Shown here piece by piece: positions 17,522-26,909 of a DNA stretch of 64,000 nucleotides. The DNA is from Rudaea sp. (GTDB taxonomy: Bacteria > Pseudomonadota > Gammaproteobacteria > Xanthomonadales > Rhodanobacteraceae): contig JARLJU010000150.1 in NCBI GenBank assembly GCA_031291055.1, positions 1-64,000 on the forward strand, given 5' to 3'. Each line of letters opens with the position of its first letter. Position 1 is the stretch's first letter. The notes under the pieces were generated by a model. The model did not search any database, was not told the DNA's origin, and saw nothing but the letters and a program-made list of their open reading frames with translations. Position numbers and translations under genes: made by a program.

Positions 17522-18001
17522 TTACTTGTGGACGATGGGAACGACCTGCTTGTCGGCGTGCCCGAAATTGTCGAGTTTGCAAGGCGCCAGGGCCTGCATG
17601 CGCCGGGCCCGGTCGGCGGCATTCGGCGAGTCGGCATCGGGCAGATTGAACGGGATGACGACGTAGGTAAACACCCGATCCTTGCCCAGATTCTGTTTGG
17701 TCGCCGCAAAGCGCATGCCGGCGACGACGCCGACCGCAACCTTGCCCAGATCGCCGTCCGGCACCAGACGTTCGAGCTTTGCCTGGCTGGTGCTGCCGTC
17801 TTTTTCGACAACGTACGAAACCGCCGCGCAGCTCGGCGCATCCAGATTGCGCCCCGAGTTCGGCGCATTCGCATCGGGCGCTTGCGCCAGCAGCCAGTAG
17901 TTGGCCAGGCGTTCGGGCGGGATGACTTGGGGTTTTTCGGCGGCCAAGCCCGCGCCGGCGGCAACGCCAAGCACTAGAACGCTTTTCGACCAAGGCCACA
18001 T
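17522..18001 (-). CDS. Periplasmic protein with TonB C-terminal-like domain
   Basis: 159 aa from the ATG at 18001. A short signal peptide (about 1-21, KSVLVLGVAAGAGLAAE) is followed by a domain resembling the TonB C-terminal fold (SYVVEKDGSTSQAKLERLVP ... FTYVVIPFNLP, about 60-125), with two cysteines (about 58 and 142) that might form a disulfide. There is no transmembrane anchor or proline-rich spacer, so it is not a normal TonB. It lies 31 bases after pyk on the same strand. Its function is unknown. Confidence 0.7.
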   Translation of the reverse strand: MWPWSKSVLVLGVAAGAGLAAEKPQVIPPERLANYWLLAQAPDANAPNSGRNLDAPSCAAVSYVVEKDGSTSQAKLERLVPDGDLGKVAVGVVAGMRFAATKQNLGKDRVFTYVVIPFNLPDADSPNAADRARRMQALAPCKLDNFGHADKQVVPIVHK

Positions 18002-18032
18002 ATTCAATACCCTTCTTACCCTGCGAAAGCTG

Positions 18033-19499
18033 CTACAACTCGCCCAGCCCCTCCGCCACTCCGCCCGGCCCGACACGCAACAGCCGGAGCGTGTTGGTGC
18101 CGCCGTGCTGGCCGGTGTGGTCGCCGGTGGTGACGATGACGCGATCACCCTCGGACAGACGCTGCATATTATACAAATGCTGGATTGCCGCTTTTGCCGC
18201 ATGGGTCGGATCCACGCCGTGCGGATCAAAGGCAACGGGAGTCACATCGCGGTACAGCATCATGCGCCGGCGCGCGGCTGGGCGCCGCGACAGAGCGTAG
18301 ATCGGCACGCTGGATCGATAACGGCTCAACCACTGTGCGGTACCTCCGGACTCGGTCAGGGCCACGATCGCGCGCGTACCGATGCGCCCGGCCATGAACA
18401 TCGCCGCCAGGGCGATGGCCTGGTCGGTGCGGTCGAGCTGGTGCGTGCCGGGGCTCAGATCCTCGATCGGCTCGAACTGGCGCTCGGCACCCAGGCAGAC
18501 GCGGCGCATTGCCGCGACGGCCTTGTCCGGGTGCCTGCCCGCCGCGGTTTCCTGCGACAGCATCACCGCATCGGTGCCGTCGAGCACGGCATTGGCGACA
18601 TCGAGCACTTCGGCGCGGGTGGGAATGGGCGACTCGACCATCGACTGCATCATCTGCGTGGCCGTGATCACCACCTTGTTGCGCGCCAGCGTCTCGCGGA
18701 TGATTTTCTTCTGGATACCCGGCAGTTCGGCATCGCCGATTTCCACACCCAGATCGCCGCGCGCGACCATGACCGCATCGGAGGCATCGATGATTTCGCC
18801 GAGCGCCGCAATCGCCTCGGCGCGCTCGATCTTGGCGACCAGGGCGGCGTTGCCACCTGCCGCGCGCAGCAACTGGCGGCTTTCATCCATGTCGGCCGCG
18901 CTCTTGGCGAACGACACGGCGAGGAAATCCACGCCGAGCCTGGCTGCCAGCTTGATGTCGTTCTTGTCCTTGTCGGCCAGCGCCGTGAGCGACAGGCCGC
19001 CGCCGAGGCGATTGATGCCCTTGCGGTCGGACAGCGCGCCGCCGATCTGCACGGTGGTGCGGATCGTCGTCCCCTCGATCGCATCGACGTTCAGCGCGAT
19101 CAGTCCGTCATCCAGCAGCAGGGTATCGCCAATTTTTACATCTTTATACAAATTCAGGTAGCTGACGCCGATGCGCGTGATGTCGCCGGGCAGCGCTTCG
19201 GCATCGCACTCCAGTGCAAAGTGTTTTCCGGTATCGAGCAGCACCGGTGCTGCGGCAAACTTGGCGATGCGGATCTTCGGCCCCTGCAGGTCGGCGAGCA
19301 CCGCGACTTCGCGACCGATCGCTGCGGCTACCGCCCGCACGTCATCGATGCGGCGCTGATGGTCCTCCGCCGCGCCATGCGACAGGTTCAGCCGCACCAC
19401 ATCCACGCCTTCTTCCAGGATGCGCTGGAGCATCCCGGGTGCATCGGTGGCCGGACCCAGGGTGGCGATGATTTTCGTGCGGCGCAATGGCGAGTCCAT
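18033..19499 (-). CDS. pyk: Pyruvate kinase
   Basis: 488 aa. Converts phosphoenolpyruvate and ADP to pyruvate and ATP. The N-terminal RRTKIIATLGPAT, VVRLNLSHG (Asn/Ser ligands), VLADLQGPKIRI, the catalytic-lysine region VSFAKSAADM, the divalent-metal motif DAVMVARGDLGVEIG and the TQMMQSM segment are all present in order, with a C-terminal regulatory domain. GAGG precedes the ATG. It is in the glycolytic cluster (gapA, pgk, pyk, fba), all on the minus strand. Confidence 0.96.
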   Translation of the reverse strand: MDSPLRRTKIIATLGPATDAPGMLQRILEEGVDVVRLNLSHGAAEDHQRRIDDVRAVAAAIGREVAVLADLQGPKIRIAKFAAAPVLLDTGKHFALECDAEALPGDITRIGVSYLNLYKDVKIGDTLLLDDGLIALNVDAIEGTTIRTTVQIGGALSDRKGINRLGGGLSLTALADKDKNDIKLAARLGVDFLAVSFAKSAADMDESRQLLRAAGGNAALVAKIERAEAIAALGEIIDASDAVMVARGDLGVEIGDAELPGIQKKIIRETLARNKVVITATQMMQSMVESPIPTRAEVLDVANAVLDGTDAVMLSQETAAGRHPDKAVAAMRRVCLGAERQFEPIEDLSPGTHQLDRTDQAIALAAMFMAGRIGTRAIVALTESGGTAQWLSRYRSSVPIYALSRRPAARRRMMLYRDVTPVAFDPHGVDPTHAAKAAIQHLYNMQRLSEGDRVIVTTGDHTGQHGGTNTLRLLRVGPGGVAEGLGEL

Positions 19500-19560
19500 G
19501 CGGAACCTCGTTTCGGAATTGGCGCTAAACTAGCATAGTAAGCCAAACGGGAATGACTGC

Positions 19561-20112
19561 ATGAGTGCTGATAACGCAAGCAGGCAACTGGCGCTCAATG
19601 GCTCGCTGGGCCGGCCACTGTTCTGGCTCGTCGTGATCAGCGCGGTACCGTTTGCTGGCCTTGCGATCGCGCTGTCCGTCGCCGGAATGCATGGCGCCGG
19701 CGGCGCAAGCCACGCCGTCTTCCTCGTGCCGGTGATCTTCGTGGGTGGTTTGCTGTTTGTCGGGCTCTGCCTTTCGCGCGCCGGAGTAAGCGTGAAAGGC
19801 GGCGCATTGGTCATCAATACGGGATTCGGCAGCAAGCGGATTGCGTTGTCGGCCCTGCGGCAAGATTCCCTGCGCGTCGTCGATCTGTCGGAAAAGAGCG
19901 AATTACGCCCCGCATGGCGACTACGCGGTGCGGGACTGCCCGGCTTTGCCAGCGGCTGGTTCCGGCTGCACAACGGCGACACCGCGGTCTGCCTGCTCCT
20001 TGACCGCAGCCGCGTCTGCTATGTGCGCAGCCATGACGGTGAAACCCTGCTGTTGTCGCTGCAGCATCCGGAAACGCTGCGCGCCTTGCTTGCGCATCCG
20101 GCGCCAGGCTAG
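19561..20112 (+). CDS. Membrane protein with bacterial PH-like domain
   Basis: 183 aa. Two N-terminal TM helices (about 20-42 and 50-72) are followed by a beta-rich domain (AGVSVKGGALVINTGFGSKRIALSAL ... ETLLLSLQHPETLRALLA), which resembles the bacterial pleckstrin-homology (bPH) domains found in small membrane proteins. The function is unknown. It runs divergently from pyk (61 bases apart) and overlaps the gph 3' end by four bases in convergent orientation. Confidence 0.7.
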   Translation: MSADNASRQLALNGSLGRPLFWLVVISAVPFAGLAIALSVAGMHGAGGASHAVFLVPVIFVGGLLFVGLCLSRAGVSVKGGALVINTGFGSKRIALSALRQDSLRVVDLSEKSELRPAWRLRGAGLPGFASGWFRLHNGDTAVCLLLDRSRVCYVRSHDGETLLLSLQHPETLRALLAHPAPG

Positions 20113-20768
20113 GCCGGTCCGAGCAACGCCGGCAATTCACGCGGTGCATGCGCGATCGCGTCTGCGCCGGCTGCCTCCAGTTCCCGGATGCTGCCGAAAC
20201 CCCAGCCCACACCGATGCCGCGCACGTCATTGGCGCGTGCGCCTTCGATATCGAAATGGCGATCGCCGATCATTGCGGTGTTCGCGGCCGGCACGGCAAA
20301 ATCCTGCAAGGCCTGCGCAATCATCTGTGCCTTGGCGCTGTGCGGCGTCTTCAAATCCGGACCGTAGACGCGCTGGAAATGCGCGCCGAAGGGCAAGTGA
20401 TCGACAATCTTGCGCGCCTGATCCTGCACCTTCGTCGTCACGACACCCAGGGCGCAACCGGTCGCCGCGAGCGCGGCGATGGCCTCGGCGATGCCGGGAT
20501 AGACCGAGTGTCCGGCCCAGCCGCTGTCGATGTAGTGCTCGCGGTATTTCGCGATGGCAAGCTCGACGCGCTCAGGATCGTCACCGAGCACGCTGGGAAA
20601 GGTCTGGTGGAATGGCGGTCCGATCCACGCATGCAGCGTTTCGCGCGGCGGCAATTCCGCACCGATCTGGGCGAATGCATGATCCAGGCTGGCGAAAATG
20701 CCGGTCGCCGAATCGATCAGCGTGCCGTCAAGATCGAACAGAGCCAGCCGCGTGGAACTGCGCCGCAT
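20109..20768 (-). CDS. gph: HAD-family phosphatase, phosphoglycolate phosphatase-like
   Basis: 219 aa. HAD motif I is LFDLDGTLIDSATG (about 9-22; nucleophile Asp and acid/base Asp), motif II is GVVTTK, and the motif III Lys with motif IV is KTPHSAK ... MIGDRHFDIEGARAN. An alpha-helical C1 cap lies between I and II. Likely removes phosphoglycolate or a similar small phosphoester; the exact substrate is not fixed by sequence. Its ATG shares one base with the pgk stop (TGATG), so it is translationally coupled to pgk. Confidence 0.85.
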   Translation of the reverse strand: MRRSSTRLALFDLDGTLIDSATGIFASLDHAFAQIGAELPPRETLHAWIGPPFHQTFPSVLGDDPERVELAIAKYREHYIDSGWAGHSVYPGIAEAIAALAATGCALGVVTTKVQDQARKIVDHLPFGAHFQRVYGPDLKTPHSAKAQMIAQALQDFAVPAANTAMIGDRHFDIEGARANDVRGIGVGWGFGSIRELEAAGADAIAHAPRELPALLGPA

Positions 20769-21943
20769 CAGCGCGCGCGCTCCATCAGCGCCACTATCGC
20801 CGGCAGTTTCGCGCCTTCGAGAAACTCCAGGAACGCCCCGCCGCCGGTGGAAATATACGAAATATCTTTTTCCACTTTGTATTTTTCCACCGCGGCCAGC
20901 GTGTCGCCGCCGCCGGCGATCGAGAATGCCGCGGATTTCGCAATCGCTATGGCAACGGTTTCCGTGCCCTTGCCGAATGCGTCGAACTCGAACACGCCGA
21001 CCGGCCCGTTCCAGACCACCGTGCCTGCTTTCGCGATCAGCGCTGCATACTGCTGCGCAGTGCGCGGCCCGATGTCCAGGATCATGTCGCCGGCAGCGAC
21101 GTCTCCGACGTTCTTCACTGTCGCCGGCGCATCGGCCTTGAACTCGGTCGCCACGACCACGTCGACCGGAATCGGCACCTCGGCGCCGCGCCCCCTGGCA
21201 TCGGCCATGATCTGCCTGGCGACGCCGATCAGATCGGCTTCGTGCAGTGACTTGCCGACCGCAAATCCCGCAGCGGCGATGAAGGTGTTGGCGATGCCGC
21301 CGCCGACAATGAGCTGATCGATCCCGGTGACGAGATTCTGCAGCAAAGACAGCTTTGTGGAAACTTTCGAGCCGGCCACGATCGCGAGCAGCGGACGCTT
21401 GGGATGCTCCAGCGCCTTGGTCAGCGCATCGATCTCGGCCATCAGCAGCGGGCCGCCGCAGGCAATGTGTGCGCGGTGGATCACGCCATGCGTGGAGGCT
21501 TGCGCGCGATGCGCGGTGCCGAACGCATCCATGACGAAGATCTCGCACAGCATCGCGTAGCGCTGCGCGAGCGAACTGTCGTCCCTGGCCTCGCCGACGT
21601 TCATGCGGCAGTTTTCCAGCAGCACGATCTCGCCCGGCTGCACGTCCACGCCGTCGAGCCAGTCACGCACCAGCGGTACCGGCCGGCCGAGCAACTCGCT
21701 CAGGCGCGCGGCGACGGGTGCCAGCGAATCGTGCGCCGTCCAGTGGCCTTCGGTGGGGCGCCCCAGATGCGACATCACCATGACTGCCGCGCCCTGGTCG
21801 AGTGCGAATTTCAGCGTCGGCAGCGCGGCAAGAATGCGCTGATCCGATGTCACCCGGCCCTGATGCACCGGCACATTGAGGTCTTCGCGGATGAGCACGC
21901 GCTTGCCGGCCAGGTCCAGATGGGTCATGCGCAGAATGGCCAT
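20768..21943 (-). CDS. pgk: Phosphoglycerate kinase
   Basis: 391 aa. The ATG at 21943 gives [25 protein letters not shown], the typical start with the substrate-binding RxDLNVP; the longer open frame upstream overlaps other genes. Other marks are [10 protein letters not shown], the ENCRMNVGE motif, [11 protein letters not shown] (Lys), [12 protein letters not shown] and the nucleotide-binding [13 protein letters not shown]. It transfers phosphate from 1,3-bisphosphoglycerate to ADP. It belongs to the same cluster as gapA, pyk and fba. Confidence 0.96.
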   Translation of the reverse strand: MAILRMTHLDLAGKRVLIREDLNVPVHQGRVTSDQRILAALPTLKFALDQGAAVMVMSHLGRPTEGHWTAHDSLAPVAARLSELLGRPVPLVRDWLDGVDVQPGEIVLLENCRMNVGEARDDSSLAQRYAMLCEIFVMDAFGTAHRAQASTHGVIHRAHIACGGPLLMAEIDALTKALEHPKRPLLAIVAGSKVSTKLSLLQNLVTGIDQLIVGGGIANTFIAAAGFAVGKSLHEADLIGVARQIMADARGRGAEVPIPVDVVVATEFKADAPATVKNVGDVAAGDMILDIGPRTAQQYAALIAKAGTVVWNGPVGVFEFDAFGKGTETVAIAIAKSAAFSIAGGGDTLAAVEKYKVEKDISYISTGGGAFLEFLEGAKLPAIVALMERAR

Positions 21944-22135
21944 GCAGTGCTCCGTATCCGTTCGTGATTGAACGCGTATTGTAGTCGCGCAAGGTCGTCG
22001 CGTCAGGAGTGCGCGGCGCGGGCGTTGCAGCGCCGCGCGGCATTTTCTGGCAGGATAGCAGCAACGTGCAGCGCCTTCCGGCGCCCCTCGCCGGGAAAGC
22101 ATGCGGAATGGACTGACGCGCATCGGATCAGGACT

Positions 22136-22732
22136 ATGCCGGCGATTGAAACGACTCCTGTGCTCAGCGGTACGCACATCCGCCTGCGGCCGATGACGGT
22201 CAGCGACGTGCCGCGGCTGTTCGCGCAATTTTCCGACCCGAAGGTAATGCGCTACTGGAGCCGGACACCACTCATGCGCATGGAGGATGCGCGCGAGTTG
22301 TTCGAAGAAATCGATCGCGGCGTCCGCGCCGGACAATTCCTGCAGTGGACGATCGCCATGTGCTCGGACGACCTCATGATCGGAAGCTGCGCCTTGTTTG
22401 CGCAGAATGCCGCCCATCACCGCGCCGAGATCGGCTTCGCATTGTCGAGCGCGCACTGGGGACACGGCTACGCGCAGGAAGCGGTGCGCCTGGCGCTCGA
22501 TCATGCATTCGGCACACTGGAGTTGCATCGCATCGAGGCCGACGTCGATCCGCACAATGCTGCATCGTTGCGCCTGCTCGAACGTCTTGGCTTCGTGCGC
22601 GAGGGCCTGCTGCGCGAGCGCTGGCACGTCGGTGGTGAAATCCAGGACAGCGCGATTTACGCGCTGCTGGCGCGCGACTATGCCGCCGCTTCGACCAAGG
22701 CCGTGTCCGCCACGCCCACTGCCGGCGCGTGA
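22136..22732 (+). CDS. GNAT-family N-acetyltransferase (RimJ-like)
   Basis: 198 aa from the ATG at 22136, which is preceded by AGGA; the open frame extends upstream without domain sequence. The fold is that of RimJ/RimL-type enzymes: [18 protein letters not shown] (about 15-32), the AcCoA-binding stretch [20 protein letters not shown] (about 105-124), then [26 protein letters not shown]. It acetylates an N-terminus or amine; the substrate is unknown. Its 3' end overlaps the convergent homoserine dehydrogenase gene by 55 bases. Confidence 0.9.
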   Translation: MPAIETTPVLSGTHIRLRPMTVSDVPRLFAQFSDPKVMRYWSRTPLMRMEDARELFEEIDRGVRAGQFLQWTIAMCSDDLMIGSCALFAQNAAHHRAEIGFALSSAHWGHGYAQEAVRLALDHAFGTLELHRIEADVDPHNAASLRLLERLGFVREGLLRERWHVGGEIQDSAIYALLARDYAAASTKAVSATPTAGA

Positions 22733-23841
22733 CGCTGCGCCGTCGCAAGCAAATCGGCGAACACGCCTGCGGCAGTCAGATCGATGCCGGCGCCGGGTCC
22801 GGCGATGCGCAGCGGCGCCGCATGGTAGTACGCGCTGTGCAGGATCAGGGCGTTTTCGCACGGGGTCAGTTGTGCCAGTGGATGATCGATCGCAATGCGC
22901 TCGGGTGCGACACGTGCGCGTCCCGGTCCGCTCGTGCAATCGAAACTGGCGCGATAAACCCAACGCTCGCGTCGCGCTTGCGCAACCGCAGCGCGCGCCC
23001 GCCAGGTTTCATCCGCGCCTTCCAGGCTTCTCAGCAGATGCGCCGGATCGGCTGCGTCCAGCAGCGCGGCATCGACCAGGGGCACGCGTTCGACATCGCC
23101 CAATTCGATATCGTGGCCAAGCGCGCGCAACAGGATCACTAGCTTGCGCGCGGCATCTTCGCCAGACAGATCGCATGCCGGATGCGGCTCGGCATATCCC
23201 TGCGCGACCGCGTCGCGAACTGCCTGCGACAGGGCGGCGCCACGATGCACGCCGCCAAGCACATAGGACAACGTGCCCGAGAGCACGGCTTCAAGGCGCT
23301 CGACGCGGTCTCCGGCCGCGTGCAGGTCGCGCAAAGTATACAAAATCGGCAATTGCGCGCCGACCGTGGTCGCATCGCGCAGAACCGCTCCGGAAGCCGC
23401 TTGCGCGGCGGCAATGGCTTGCGCCAGCGGCCGATTCGCGGACGACCCGAATTTGTTCGGCGTAACCACGTCGATGCCGGCGCCGAGCCAGCGCGGATAA
23501 CGCGCCGCAATTTCGGCGCTGGCACTGCAGTCCACCACAACCAGGGGGCGCGGCAGACGCAGCAGCAGATCAGCAAAGTCGGTGCCCGAGGCATCTGCTT
23601 CGGCCGCCAGGCGCACGAGCGCCTGCTGCGGACCCAGGCCGTCGCGTGCAATCAGCCAGCTACGCGAATTGGCCATGGCGACGACGCGCAGGCGCACTGC
23701 GCCGATTCGCGCGGCAACCAGCTCGAGCAGACGGCGGCCGATGCGGCCACTGGCGCCGATCAGGGCGATATTGACCGCTGCCGCGGGCGCATCAAACCCG
23801 ACATTGGTTTCCCCGCGTCGCGACTTATCTTCGATTTTCAT
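22678..23841 (-). CDS. Homoserine dehydrogenase (ACT-less, MetJ-regulated)
   Basis: 387 aa. NAD(P)-binding [19 protein letters not shown] (about 23-41), the family motif around [13 protein letters not shown] and the [11 protein letters not shown] segment (about 128-138) identify a homoserine dehydrogenase like the C-terminal part of ThrA/MetL. The central LSGTLSYVL motif matches the catalytic domain. There is no aspartokinase and no C-terminal ACT domain, so threonine feedback is not expected. It reduces aspartate semialdehyde to homoserine for methionine and threonine. Three MetJ-type boxes lie 6-29 bases before the ATG, indicating methionine control. No clear Shine-Dalgarno is seen. Confidence 0.9.
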   Translation of the reverse strand: MKIEDKSRRGETNVGFDAPAAAVNIALIGASGRIGRRLLELVAARIGAVRLRVVAMANSRSWLIARDGLGPQQALVRLAAEADASGTDFADLLLRLPRPLVVVDCSASAEIAARYPRWLGAGIDVVTPNKFGSSANRPLAQAIAAAQAASGAVLRDATTVGAQLPILYTLRDLHAAGDRVERLEAVLSGTLSYVLGGVHRGAALSQAVRDAVAQGYAEPHPACDLSGEDAARKLVILLRALGHDIELGDVERVPLVDAALLDAADPAHLLRSLEGADETWRARAAVAQARRERWVYRASFDCTSGPGRARVAPERIAIDHPLAQLTPCENALILHSAYYHAAPLRIAGPGAGIDLTAAGVFADLLATAQRHAPAVGVADTALVEAAA

Positions 23842-23846
23842 GTAAT

Positions 23847-23870
23847 AGATGTATAGACGTTTAGATGTCT
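23847..23870 (-). promoter_or_regulatory. Three tandem MetJ (met) boxes
   Basis: On the minus strand AGACATCT, AAACGTCT and ATACATCT follow one another without gaps (23870-23847), matching the consensus AGACGTCT at 7, 7 and 6 of 8 positions. Tandem 8-mers are how MetJ dimers bind cooperatively with SAM as corepressor. The boxes directly precede the homoserine dehydrogenase start and lie within a very AT-rich stretch that includes likely promoter sequence (TTATATAA just upstream). Confidence 0.85.
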
Positions 23871-24005
23871 GTTTATATAATCATATATGCGTCGCCGCGT
23901 CAAGCCGCGATCCGCGGAGCGCGCGTGAACTCTCGGGCACCGATGCGGCGTTGCATCGATGTGCCGGATCGGTCACCATATCCATTGCATGACGCAGGGC
24001 TTACC

Positions 24006-25754
24006 ATGCACACGATTGCCTTCATTCGCGACCTGGCCACCATCATGCTGGCCGCGGGCGTGGTCACCATTGTTTTCCATCTGCTGCGCCAGCCGGTCGT
24101 TCTCGGATACATCGTTGCCGGCGTGCTGATCGGTCCGAACACGCCGCCGTATTCGCTGGTCACCGACGAAACGACGATCCAGACCCTGGCCGAGCTCGGC
24201 ATCGTCTTCCTGCTGTTTTCACTCGGTCTGGAATTCAGCCTGCGCCACTTGCGCCAGGTCGGCGCCACCGCACTGATCGCCGCACTTGCCGGCATCGTGC
24301 TGATGTTCTGGGCCGGTTACGAGATCGGCCTCGGATTCGGCTGGCGCGCGATGGATGCATTGTTTCTCGGCGCCATGCTGTCGATCTCCTCGACGACGAT
24401 CACGATCAAGGCCATCGAGGAGCTCGGGCTGAAGAAAAAGCCATTTGCTCAGGTCGTTTTTGCCGTCCTCATCGTCGAGGACGTGCTCGCGATCGCGATG
24501 ATCGCCCTGCTCTCGGGCGTGGCCGCCACCGGCACCGTGGATGCAGGCGAAGTACTGGGCACGCTCGGCACGTTGATGGTGTTCCTGGTCGCCTCGCTGG
24601 TGATCGGCATTCTCACCGTACCGCGCCTGCTCGATTTCGTCGCGCGCTTCAACAGCAACGAGATGCTGCTGGTCGCGGTGCTGGGATTGCTGTTCGGCTT
24701 CTGCCTGCTGGTCGCGCGGTTCGGCTACAGCATCGCTCTCGGCGCATTCGTCATCGGCGTGATCGTGGCCGAAGCAGCGTGCCTGAAGCGGATCGAGCGC
24801 GTGATCGCACCGGTGCGCGACATGTTCAGCGCGATTTTCTTCGTTGCGATCGGCCTGCTGCTGGATCCACATGTGTTGCTCGCCTATGCGGCGCCGATAG
24901 CCGTGGTGACGGTCGTGCTGGTCGTCGGCAAGGTGCTGGCGCGTAGCGCCGGCGCGTTTGCCGCTGGCCAGAGCGGCCGTACCGCAATAAGTGTGGGCAT
25001 GAGCCTGGCCCAGATCGGCGAATTCTCGTTCATCATCGCCACGCTCGGCACCACGTTGAAGGCAACCAGCGATTTTCTCTATCCCATCGCAGTGGCGGTC
25101 TCGGCGGTCACGACTCTGCTCACACCCTACCTGATCCGCTCCGCCGATCCGCTGGCGCGCGGCCTGCGCGCGGTGTTGCCTTCCGGATTCCGCCGCATCC
25201 TGCATTTGTATACGGGCTGGCTGCAAAGCCTGCGCTTCGAGGGCGACCGCGCGCTGATCGCGGCGATGGTGCGCCGCATCCTGCTGCAGACTTTCGTCAA
25301 CTTCTGCCTGGTTGCGGCGATCTTCGGCGGCGGCGCCTATCTGGCCAGCGCGCGCGGAATGGATCTGCGCGCATGGCTGCCGAATCCGCGCATCGCCGAT
25401 GCGGTGATCTGGGGTATGGCGCTGGTGCTGTCGCTGCCGTTCCTGATCGCTGCCTATCGCAAGCTCAAGGCGCTGTCGATGATGCTGGCCGAGGTCAGCG
25501 TGCACGCCGGCCGTTACACCGAGCGCGTGCGCCGCATCGTTGCCGAGGTGCTGCCGGCCGTATCGATCGCCGCGATGCTGCTGCTGGTCTGCGCGCTCAG
25601 CTCAAGCATCCTGCCGCCGGCCGACCTGCTTGTCGCGATGCTGGCGATGGGCGCGCTGATCCTGGCTCTGCTCTGGCGCACGATGGTGAAATTGCATTCG
25701 CGCCTGCAGATTGCGCTGCTGGAGACATTGCAATCGGAAAAGGAATCCAGCTGA
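24006..25754 (+). CDS. Kef-type CPA2 cation:proton antiporter without RCK domain
   Basis: 582 aa from the ATG at 24006 (AGGG upstream; the frame continues upstream without membrane sequence). The N-terminal two thirds is a CPA2 Na+/H+ exchanger domain: LLRQPVVLGYIVAGVLIGP (about 27-45), FLLFSLGLEFSLRHLR, FLGAMLSISSTTITIK and the ion-binding VLIVEDVLAIAMIAL (about 154-168; conserved Asp), plus GMSLAQIGEFSFI. The last 150 residues add two or three more TM helices and a short coiled segment, but not the TrkA-N/RCK nucleotide-binding domain of KefB/KefC. It most likely exchanges K+ or Na+ for protons; regulation by glutathione adducts is not supported. Confidence 0.9.
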   Translation: MHTIAFIRDLATIMLAAGVVTIVFHLLRQPVVLGYIVAGVLIGPNTPPYSLVTDETTIQTLAELGIVFLLFSLGLEFSLRHLRQVGATALIAALAGIVLMFWAGYEIGLGFGWRAMDALFLGAMLSISSTTITIKAIEELGLKKKPFAQVVFAVLIVEDVLAIAMIALLSGVAATGTVDAGEVLGTLGTLMVFLVASLVIGILTVPRLLDFVARFNSNEMLLVAVLGLLFGFCLLVARFGYSIALGAFVIGVIVAEAACLKRIERVIAPVRDMFSAIFFVAIGLLLDPHVLLAYAAPIAVVTVVLVVGKVLARSAGAFAAGQSGRTAISVGMSLAQIGEFSFIIATLGTTLKATSDFLYPIAVAVSAVTTLLTPYLIRSADPLARGLRAVLPSGFRRILHLYTGWLQSLRFEGDRALIAAMVRRILLQTFVNFCLVAAIFGGGAYLASARGMDLRAWLPNPRIADAVIWGMALVLSLPFLIAAYRKLKALSMMLAEVSVHAGRYTERVRRIVAEVLPAVSIAAMLLLVCALSSSILPPADLLVAMLAMGALILALLWRTMVKLHSRLQIALLETLQSEKESS

Positions 25755-25763
25755 ACATCAGAT

Positions 25764-25791
25764 ACCCCTCTCCCGCCAGCGGGGAGAAGGG
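25764..25791. repeat. Stem-loop between the Kef-type gene and gapA
   Basis: CCCCTCTCCCGC and the following GCGGGGAGAAGGG can pair around a short CCA loop with one or two mismatches. Neither side has a T run, so it is a weak terminator for the convergent genes and looks more like a REP-type palindrome. Only one copy is visible in this window. Confidence 0.45.
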
Positions 25792-25797
25792 AAAACG

Positions 25798-26811
25798 TTA
25801 TTTCGCCGCCATCAAGGCCAGCGTGATATCGAGCATGCGGTTGGAAAATCCCCACTCGTTGTCGTACCAGCTCAGCACCTTCACCAGCGTGCCGTTCATG
25901 ACGCGCGTCTGCGTCGCATCGTAGATCGACGACAGCGGGTTGTGGTTGAAGTCGACGGACACCAGCGGTTTGGTGTTGACGCCGAGAATGCCCTTGAGCT
26001 TGCCCATGCTTGCCTCCTTCACCACCGCATCGATTTCGGCGTGCGTCGTTGCACGTGCGGCCTGGAACACCAGATCGACAACGGAAACGTTGATCGTCGG
26101 CACGCGCATGGCGAAGCCGTCGAGCTTGCCGTTCAGTTCGGGCAACACCAGACCAACCGCGGCAGCAGCGCCAGTCTTGGTCGGAATCTGGCTCATCGTG
26201 GCGCTGCGTGCGCGGCGCAGATCCTTGTGGAAGACATCGGTCAGCACCTGGTCGTTCGTGTACGCATGGATCGTGGTCATGAGGCCATGCACGATGCCGA
26301 TCTTCTCGTGCAGCACTTTCGCCAGCGGCGCCAGGCAATTGGTCGTGCAGGATGCGTTCGAGATCACCTCGTGCCTGGCTGTGAGCTTGTCATCGTTGAC
26401 CCCGTAGACGAAAGTTCCGTCGACATCCTTCTCACCCGGCGCTGAAATGATCACTTTCTTCGCGCCGCCGGTTATATGCGCGCCGGCTTTGGCCTTGGAC
26501 GTGAACAGGCCCGTGCATTCGAGCACGACGTCGACGCCGAGCGAGCCCCAGGGCAGCTTGGCCGGGTCGCGTTCGGCGAACACCTTGATCCTGTCGCCCT
26601 TGATGACCAGGTCGCCCCCTTCAACGGACACGTCATATGGAAATTTGCCGTGCGCCGTGTCGTACTGGGTCAGATGCGCATTGGTTTCGGCATCGCCCAG
26701 ATCGTTGACCGCGACGATCTGGATCTGCTGGGTGCGATTGGCCTCGTACAGCGCACGCAGCACGTTGCGGCCGATGCGGCCGTAGCCGTTGATGGCAACC
26801 TTGACGGACAT
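25798..26811 (-). CDS. gapA: Glyceraldehyde-3-phosphate dehydrogenase, type I
   Basis: 337 aa. NAD-binding [20 protein letters not shown] (3-22), catalytic cysteine in [16 protein letters not shown] (about residue 153), the catalytic His in [27 protein letters not shown] (phosphate binding) and [12 protein letters not shown] near the end. It converts glyceraldehyde 3-phosphate to 1,3-bisphosphoglycerate. The ATG follows AGGAGTTTCC. It belongs with tkt (upstream on the same strand) and pgk/pyk/fba (downstream). Confidence 0.97.
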   Translation of the reverse strand: MSVKVAINGYGRIGRNVLRALYEANRTQQIQIVAVNDLGDAETNAHLTQYDTAHGKFPYDVSVEGGDLVIKGDRIKVFAERDPAKLPWGSLGVDVVLECTGLFTSKAKAGAHITGGAKKVIISAPGEKDVDGTFVYGVNDDKLTARHEVISNASCTTNCLAPLAKVLHEKIGIVHGLMTTIHAYTNDQVLTDVFHKDLRRARSATMSQIPTKTGAAAAVGLVLPELNGKLDGFAMRVPTINVSVVDLVFQAARATTHAEIDAVVKEASMGKLKGILGVNTKPLVSVDFNHNPLSSIYDATQTRVMNGTLVKVLSWYDNEWGFSNRMLDITLALMAAK

Positions 26812-26909
26812 GGAAACTCCTGGCGGGACGGCGGAAACGGACGCTTATTCTAGCGGCGACCGGCTATCCTGTGCACGCCGCCATGCACCGGCATGACCGA
26901 GATCGAGGA

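Noticed and set aside
17901..19538. 545-codon plus-strand frame opposite pyk
   Set aside because: Pyruvate kinase motifs on the minus strand are complete; the plus frame has none.
23865..24005. Upstream start for the Kef-type antiporter (longer frame from 23865)
   Set aside because: The extra 47 residues have no membrane sequence and overlap the MetJ-box region; the ATG at 24006 has AGGG upstream and begins the family sequence.
25764..25791. Stem-loop as a rho-independent terminator for the Kef-type gene or gapA
   Set aside because: Neither side is followed by a T run, and the stem is imperfect; listed as a repeat instead.
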